The notes under the pieces are model-generated. The model did not search any database. It was given only the letters and a program-made list of their open reading frames with translations, and was not told where the DNA came from. A DNA stretch of 45,424 bases, taken from assembly GCA_040905505.1 (NCBI GenBank), contig JBBDRL010000044.1, positions 1 through 45,424 on the forward strand, in the 5' to 3' direction. The stretch's first letter is position 1. Every line of letters begins with the position of its first letter. Below, piece by piece: positions 42,054 to 45,424 of the stretch. Source of the stretch: WHSP01 sp040905505. GTDB taxonomy: Bacteria > Gemmatimonadota > Gemmatimonadetes > Longimicrobiales > Longimicrobiaceae. The translations under genes were made by a program, and so were the position numbers.

Positions 42054-42059
42054 GGCCGT

Positions 42060-43196
42060 CTACTCCTGCACGACCGGCTCCACGAAGTCGCCCTCGGACT
42101 TGATCGCGCGCTCCACCCAGAGCACCTCGAGGAGAGTCCAGATCAGGAGAACGATGGGGATGGCCAGAATGATCCCCAAAAAGCCGAAGAGGCTACCGAA
42201 GAGGAACAGGGCGAACAGTGTGACGAACGGGTGAACTTCGGCTGCCTTGGACATCACCACCGGGGTGATCACGTTACTCTCGAGTTGCTGGATGACGATC
42301 ATGAGCGCGGCGACCCAGAGCGCCTTGGTTGGATCGTCGAGCACGGCGATACCGACGGCTACCGCGCCGGCGACCCATGGTCCGACGATCGGAACGATCT
42401 CGACGACACCTGAGACGATCCCGAGCAGGAGGGCGTAGCGGACACCGAGCGCCCAGAGGCCGAGTCCGGTGAGAATCCCGACGACGAGCATCGAAATGAG
42501 CGTGCCGGTCACCCACCCCTTGAGCCGCACGCCGAGCAACTCGAAAAGACGGCGAAATGACTCACGTCGCTGCCGTGGGACGGCCTTGAGGATGGGTGTG
42601 AGCAGTCGCTCGTTCGGCTTGGCAACGGCGTAAATTGCGCCAATGATGATCACCAGCGGGAGGAAGATGCCCTCCACCAGGCTCATGGCGCTGCCCAGGA
42701 TCTCCGCGTCACCGAACGCGTCCCCGAGGAAGCCTCGCGTCTGCTCGCCGAAAACCTGGATATTGAGCCCGGTCCGCTCGCTCAGCCAGGTGCCCCAGCG
42801 CTGGAGCTCCTGCTGCAATCGCGGAATTTCCGTCGTCAGCCCACGGACCTGATCCGCCAGCAGGGGGACGACGGCCCAGCTCGCGAGACCGAGCCCTCCA
42901 AAGATCGCCAGACCCAGCAGGGCGCTGATCACTCGGCGGTGATTCGGCACGAGCCCGACCAGCACGTTCAGGGCGACCGCGAGAATGGCGGAAGCGTAGA
43001 CGAGGAGCAGCACGCGGCTGATCTCTTCGAAGTTCGCGTAGACCAGAAGAAGTAAGAAGAAGAGCCCGATCGCCTTGTAGAGGTGCTCGGGCTTCAGCCT
43101 CGGCGCAACCGGCGAATAACCGGATCCACTCCCCCGCTCCGCAGAGGGACCTGCTTCCCGACCGTTACGGTCATCGGATGCGGTTGGATCAGTCAT
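42060..43196 (-). CDS. AI-2E family transporter (PF01594-type permease)
   Basis: The 378-residue membrane protein has seven to eight helices and the family pattern: LFFLLLLVYANFEEI, ALNVLVGLVPNHRRV, then a soluble segment with DQVRGLTTEIPRLQQEL, and GLGLWALGVRYALLLGIVSG, VEIVPIVGPWVAG and FGFLGIILAIPIVLLI. Family members export autoinducer-2 or act as Na+(Li+)/H+ antiporters; the substrate cannot be told from sequence. ATG 43194-43196 is the start. It is followed by the TrxR-like gene. Confidence 0.9.
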   Translation of the reverse strand: MTDPTASDDRNGREAGPSAERGSGSGYSPVAPRLKPEHLYKAIGLFFLLLLVYANFEEISRVLLLVYASAILAVALNVLVGLVPNHRRVISALLGLAIFGGLGLASWAVVPLLADQVRGLTTEIPRLQQELQRWGTWLSERTGLNIQVFGEQTRGFLGDAFGDAEILGSAMSLVEGIFLPLVIIIGAIYAVAKPNERLLTPILKAVPRQRRESFRRLFELLGVRLKGWVTGTLISMLVVGILTGLGLWALGVRYALLLGIVSGVVEIVPIVGPWVAGAVAVGIAVLDDPTKALWVAALMIVIQQLESNVITPVVMSKAAEVHPFVTLFALFLFGSLFGFLGIILAIPIVLLIWTLLEVLWVERAIKSEGDFVEPVVQE

Positions 43197-43227
43197 GTGC
43201 CGGATGGAAGGTCACGGCCGGGGAACG

Positions 43228-43554
43228 TCAGTCGTCTTCTTCTTCGGCCAGACCGCCGAATCCTTCGGCCTCGGCCGCGAGCTGCTCCACGAATTCAGTG
43301 CCGAGCGCGCGTTCGAGCAGCCGTCCGACACGCGGAAATCGCTGGACCACCTCTGCCATTTCGGGATTGACGAACTCCTGCGTGAACCCTTCGTGATCGA
43401 AGTCGTCGGCTTCGTCGATCAGCGTCTTGAGTTCGGCGATGAGATCCTCCAGCTCGGTCAGCAGCTCACGGGGGAAGTGGGCCTCATCCAGCGAAAGCGC
43501 GGACTCGGTCCATTCGTGGAGCTGTGCGGCGAGCGCGTCGAGTTGCTGGTCCAT
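43228..43554 (-). CDS. Small acidic helical protein, unknown
   Basis: The 108-residue protein is strongly acidic and predicted almost wholly helical (LLTELEDLIAELKTLIDEADDF; FPRVGRLLERALGTEFVEQLAAEAE), ending EEEDD. There is no signal peptide or membrane segment. Clear third-position GC supports it as a gene. It precedes the AI-2E transporter by 31 bases and is probably the first gene of that transcript. Function is unknown. Confidence 0.6.
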   Translation of the reverse strand: MDQQLDALAAQLHEWTESALSLDEAHFPRELLTELEDLIAELKTLIDEADDFDHEGFTQEFVNPEMAEVVQRFPRVGRLLERALGTEFVEQLAAEAEGFGGLAEEEDD

Positions 43555-43855
43555 TCGAGAGTTCCGATCGAAGCGAGTTCAACTGTGGGGTCATTCGGCA
43601 TAGCGCGTGCCTCGACGGCGGCGGCCGACCCACCGGTCAGCCGCTCCAGTCGCGGCGCCGGTCGCGGGTCCGCGGCCGGGCGAGCCCGAGCCGGCGTTTG
43701 CCGAAGGGCAACACGGTATAGCGAGCGCTCCGACAGCGCCAGCCTCCACGAAGATCATTTCGGAGCCCTCCACCAGGCTCTTTTCCGCCGACGCGGTGTA
43801 CTGCGCTGCCGTCTTCCGGTCCTTGCCGGGGGAAATTCAGAATGGAGAGCGTCGT
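43555..43855. other. Divergent intergenic region upstream of hslO
   Basis: About 300 bases separate the acidic protein from hslO. No -35/-10 pair of the kind seen elsewhere was found, and no RNA gene or repeat. GGAGAG (43843-43848) serves as the hslO ribosome site. Confidence 0.35.
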
Positions 43856-44743
43856 ATGGAATCGGATTATCTTGTGCGCGCGACGGCCCTGGAGGGGCGC
43901 GTTCGAGCATTCTCGCTGAACGCGACGGAGGTGGTTGCCGAGCTGCAGCGGCGTCACCAGCTCTTCCCGGTGCCCACCGCAGCCGTCGGTCGCACCGCGA
44001 TGGGCGCGCTCCTGCTCGCGGCGGCCTCGCTGAAGGAGGAGGATCAGATCCTCAGCGTCGAGATCCGCGGCGACGGTCCCATCGGCCGAATCATCTGTAC
44101 AGCCAACGGTGCAGGCGAAGTGCGCGGGCTCGCTTCGAATCCCCGGGTACACGCCGAGAGCGTTCAGCCCGGCAAGCTCAACGTGGCCGGTGTCGTCGGG
44201 ACGGAGGGCTATCTTTCGGTCACGAAAGATCTGGGAATGCGCGATTCGTATCGCGGGACGGTCGAGTTGCAGTCGGGTGAAGTAGGGGACGATCTCGCGT
44301 TCTACCTCGGGCGCAGCGAGCAGACCCCCTCGGCCGTCGGACTCGGTGTCTTCGTGATGCCGGACGGATCGGTCGAGGCCGCCGGCGGGTACCTCATCCA
44401 GCTACTACCCGGCCTCTCGGACGACGAGGTCTCCGAGATCGAGCGGGAGATCGCGGCCCTGCCGCACCCGACGGCGCTCATCCGCGGCGGCGTCGGGCCC
44501 GAGGAGGTGCTCGCCCGCGTGTTCTCCGAACGCGTCGAGATTCTGGATCGACAGCCGGTCAGCTTCGGGTGCCCGTGTTCACGCGAGCGATTCGAGGCCG
44601 CTCTGATCACGCTCGGCAGAGAGGAGCTCACGACGATCGTCGAGGAGCAGGAGGAGGTCACAGAACTCGTCTGCCACTTCTGCAACGAGGCCTACCACTT
44701 CACGGCGCAGGAGATGGAGGCGGTGCTTCGTGCCGCGGATTAG
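43856..44743 (+). CDS. hslO: Hsp33 redox-regulated chaperone
   Basis: The 295-residue Hsp33 homologue is activated by oxidative unfolding. The zinc-redox switch is Cys239-x-Cys241 (FGCPCS) and Cys273-x-x-Cys276 (LVCHFC), the usual CxC...CxxC arrangement. The N-terminal domain has TALEGRVRAFSLNATEVV, LLLAAASLKEEDQ and GGYLIQLLPGLSDDEV. ATG 43856 with GGAGAG upstream is the start; the frame remains open upstream to 43607 without family similarity. It holds unfolded proteins during oxidative stress, consistent with the redox genes nearby. Confidence 0.95.
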   Translation: MESDYLVRATALEGRVRAFSLNATEVVAELQRRHQLFPVPTAAVGRTAMGALLLAAASLKEEDQILSVEIRGDGPIGRIICTANGAGEVRGLASNPRVHAESVQPGKLNVAGVVGTEGYLSVTKDLGMRDSYRGTVELQSGEVGDDLAFYLGRSEQTPSAVGLGVFVMPDGSVEAAGGYLIQLLPGLSDDEVSEIEREIAALPHPTALIRGGVGPEEVLARVFSERVEILDRQPVSFGCPCSRERFEAALITLGREELTTIVEEQEEVTELVCHFCNEAYHFTAQEMEAVLRAAD

Positions 44744-44812
44744 CGGTCTCGGCGCGGAAGGATCACTCGGAAATTCCGAACGCGTACATGTGAAGCCGGC
44801 GCAGAGCGCGGC

Positions 44813-45259
44813 TTACTCGGCCGGGGCGGCGAAGGTCAGTGTGGAGAGGATCGTCCGGATCAACTCCCTCTCGCCTTCCTCGTCGCCCGCGGCGCAGGAG
44901 TAATTCGCGAAAAGCAGGCGCCCGGGCGTCGTCGCGACGGCGATCATCCAGTAGGTCGCCTCGTCTTCCTCGTCCGCTAAGTACTCGCACAGGGCCAGCT
45001 CCCCTGTCTCCCCGAGCGGCAGGTCCTCGACTTCGTCCTCCTCGAGTTGAATTTCCTGTTCCTCGAGAAAAGCGTAGAGCTCCTCGGCGGGGTCGGTCGC
45101 GTCCTCCGGACCCCGCGCGAACTCGACGAGGTGCAGGAACCCATGCGCCGTCTCGCTCGTAACGAGGGCCCCCTCTTCCTCGTCCTGCTCCAAAAACCAG
45201 CCGTCGGGCAGCGTGAGCTCGAAAGCCCCCGCGCCGCCCTGATACTGCACCTTCGTCAT
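44813..45259 (-). CDS. Small acidic protein, unknown (DUF3805-like)
   Basis: The 148-residue soluble protein starts MTKVQYQGGAGAFELTLPDGW and has very acidic stretches (EEQEIQLEEDEVEDL, LADEEDEATYW), then YWMIAVATTPGRLLFANYS and a helix EGERELIRTILSTLTF. The layout resembles small immunity/DUF3805-type beta proteins, but the match is weak. ATG 45257-45259 has GGGGAAG upstream. It is convergent to hslO. The last 165 bases of the window show no further gene. Confidence 0.55.
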   Translation of the reverse strand: MTKVQYQGGAGAFELTLPDGWFLEQDEEEGALVTSETAHGFLHLVEFARGPEDATDPAEELYAFLEEQEIQLEEDEVEDLPLGETGELALCEYLADEEDEATYWMIAVATTPGRLLFANYSCAAGDEEGERELIRTILSTLTFAAPAE

Positions 45260-45424
45260 TCGCTTCCCCGGTCGCGGTGAGTCCCGCCGGAAGATGACCC
45301 GACCCCCTTAGGCCGGCAAGTACGGCGGAAGTTAAGATCGGCATAGAACCTGCCGAAACTCCGGAATAGTAACCGGCCGTTCACGACCCGTAACGCCGCA
45401 GGAGGTCGCCATTCGCGCTCTAGG

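Noticed and set aside
1..45424. rRNA, tRNA, prophage or transposase genes
   Set aside because: No conserved rRNA stretches, cloverleaf arms, integrase, transposase or phage structural genes were recognised; very short or diverged RNAs could be missed by eye.

Overview
The window is one 45.4 kb stretch of GC-rich bacterial chromosome, densely packed with genes on both strands. A TonB-type energy transducer, many lipoprotein signal peptides, an M1 peptidase, a YbbA/YbbP-TesA cluster, DUF4015 and HslO point to a diderm. The overall style (secreted 'AQ'-ending signal peptides, exported RidA, class II aldolase, AcuC cluster) recalls Gemmatimonadota. That placement is inference from gene content; no rRNA or tRNA gene is visible to settle it.

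Layout. 1-3.5 kb: a heptanucleotide repeat, an ArsR-type regulator fused to a SAM methyltransferase with its own promoter and operator, an aldolase/SDR pair, and an orphan TonB-plug fragment. 3.5-6.3 kb: a TonB-like protein, a secreted lectin-fold-like protein and an exported RidA protein, bounded by strong hairpin terminators. 6.4-9.0 kb: a two-gene unit with an NqrB/RnfD(UnbU)-like membrane protein carrying Sel1-type repeats and a membrane-anchored SUMF1-fold protein. 9.2-14.2 kb: membrane dipeptidase, PQQ-type sugar dehydrogenase, a c-type-cytochrome-like lipoprotein, and a six-bladed Asp-box protein translationally coupled to a ThiS/MoaD-like protein. 14.2-19.5 kb: a 5'-truncated amidase, DUF421, then tesA-like / ybbA-ybbP-like genes whose divergent start codons overlap. 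19.5-25 kb: tyrS, then a DUF1440-like gene with egtB-egtD (ergothioneine) and an App1-type phosphatase.

25.0-28.1 kb: a MITE-like element made of inverted heptads, an EF-G paralogue with altered G motifs, and an atypical SDR. 28.5-30.2 kb: the most remarkable gene, a bacterial nitric oxide synthase oxygenase fused to a degenerate GGDEF domain that lacks a normal active site but keeps an RxxD I-site motif. 30.2-36.9 kb: a conserved small protein and a zinc-ribbon membrane protein, a beta-lactamase-fold hydrolase, D-amino-acid transaminase, DUF4015 glycosidase-like protein and M1 aminopeptidase. 37-39.4 kb: an acuB-acuC-GNAT operon expected to control reversible protein acetylation. 39.5-45.4 kb: a secreted EF-hand-like protein, an unusual Ser/Thr kinase, a thioredoxin-reductase-like enzyme with an AI-2E transporter, hslO and two small acidic proteins.

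Shared themes are redox and thiol or nitrosative stress (NOS, ergothioneine, Hsp33, TrxR-like protein, RidA), envelope turnover (dipeptidase, amidase remnant, D-amino-acid transaminase, beta-lactamase-fold enzyme), and a recurring promoter form, TTGACC-N18-TACGTT and close variants.
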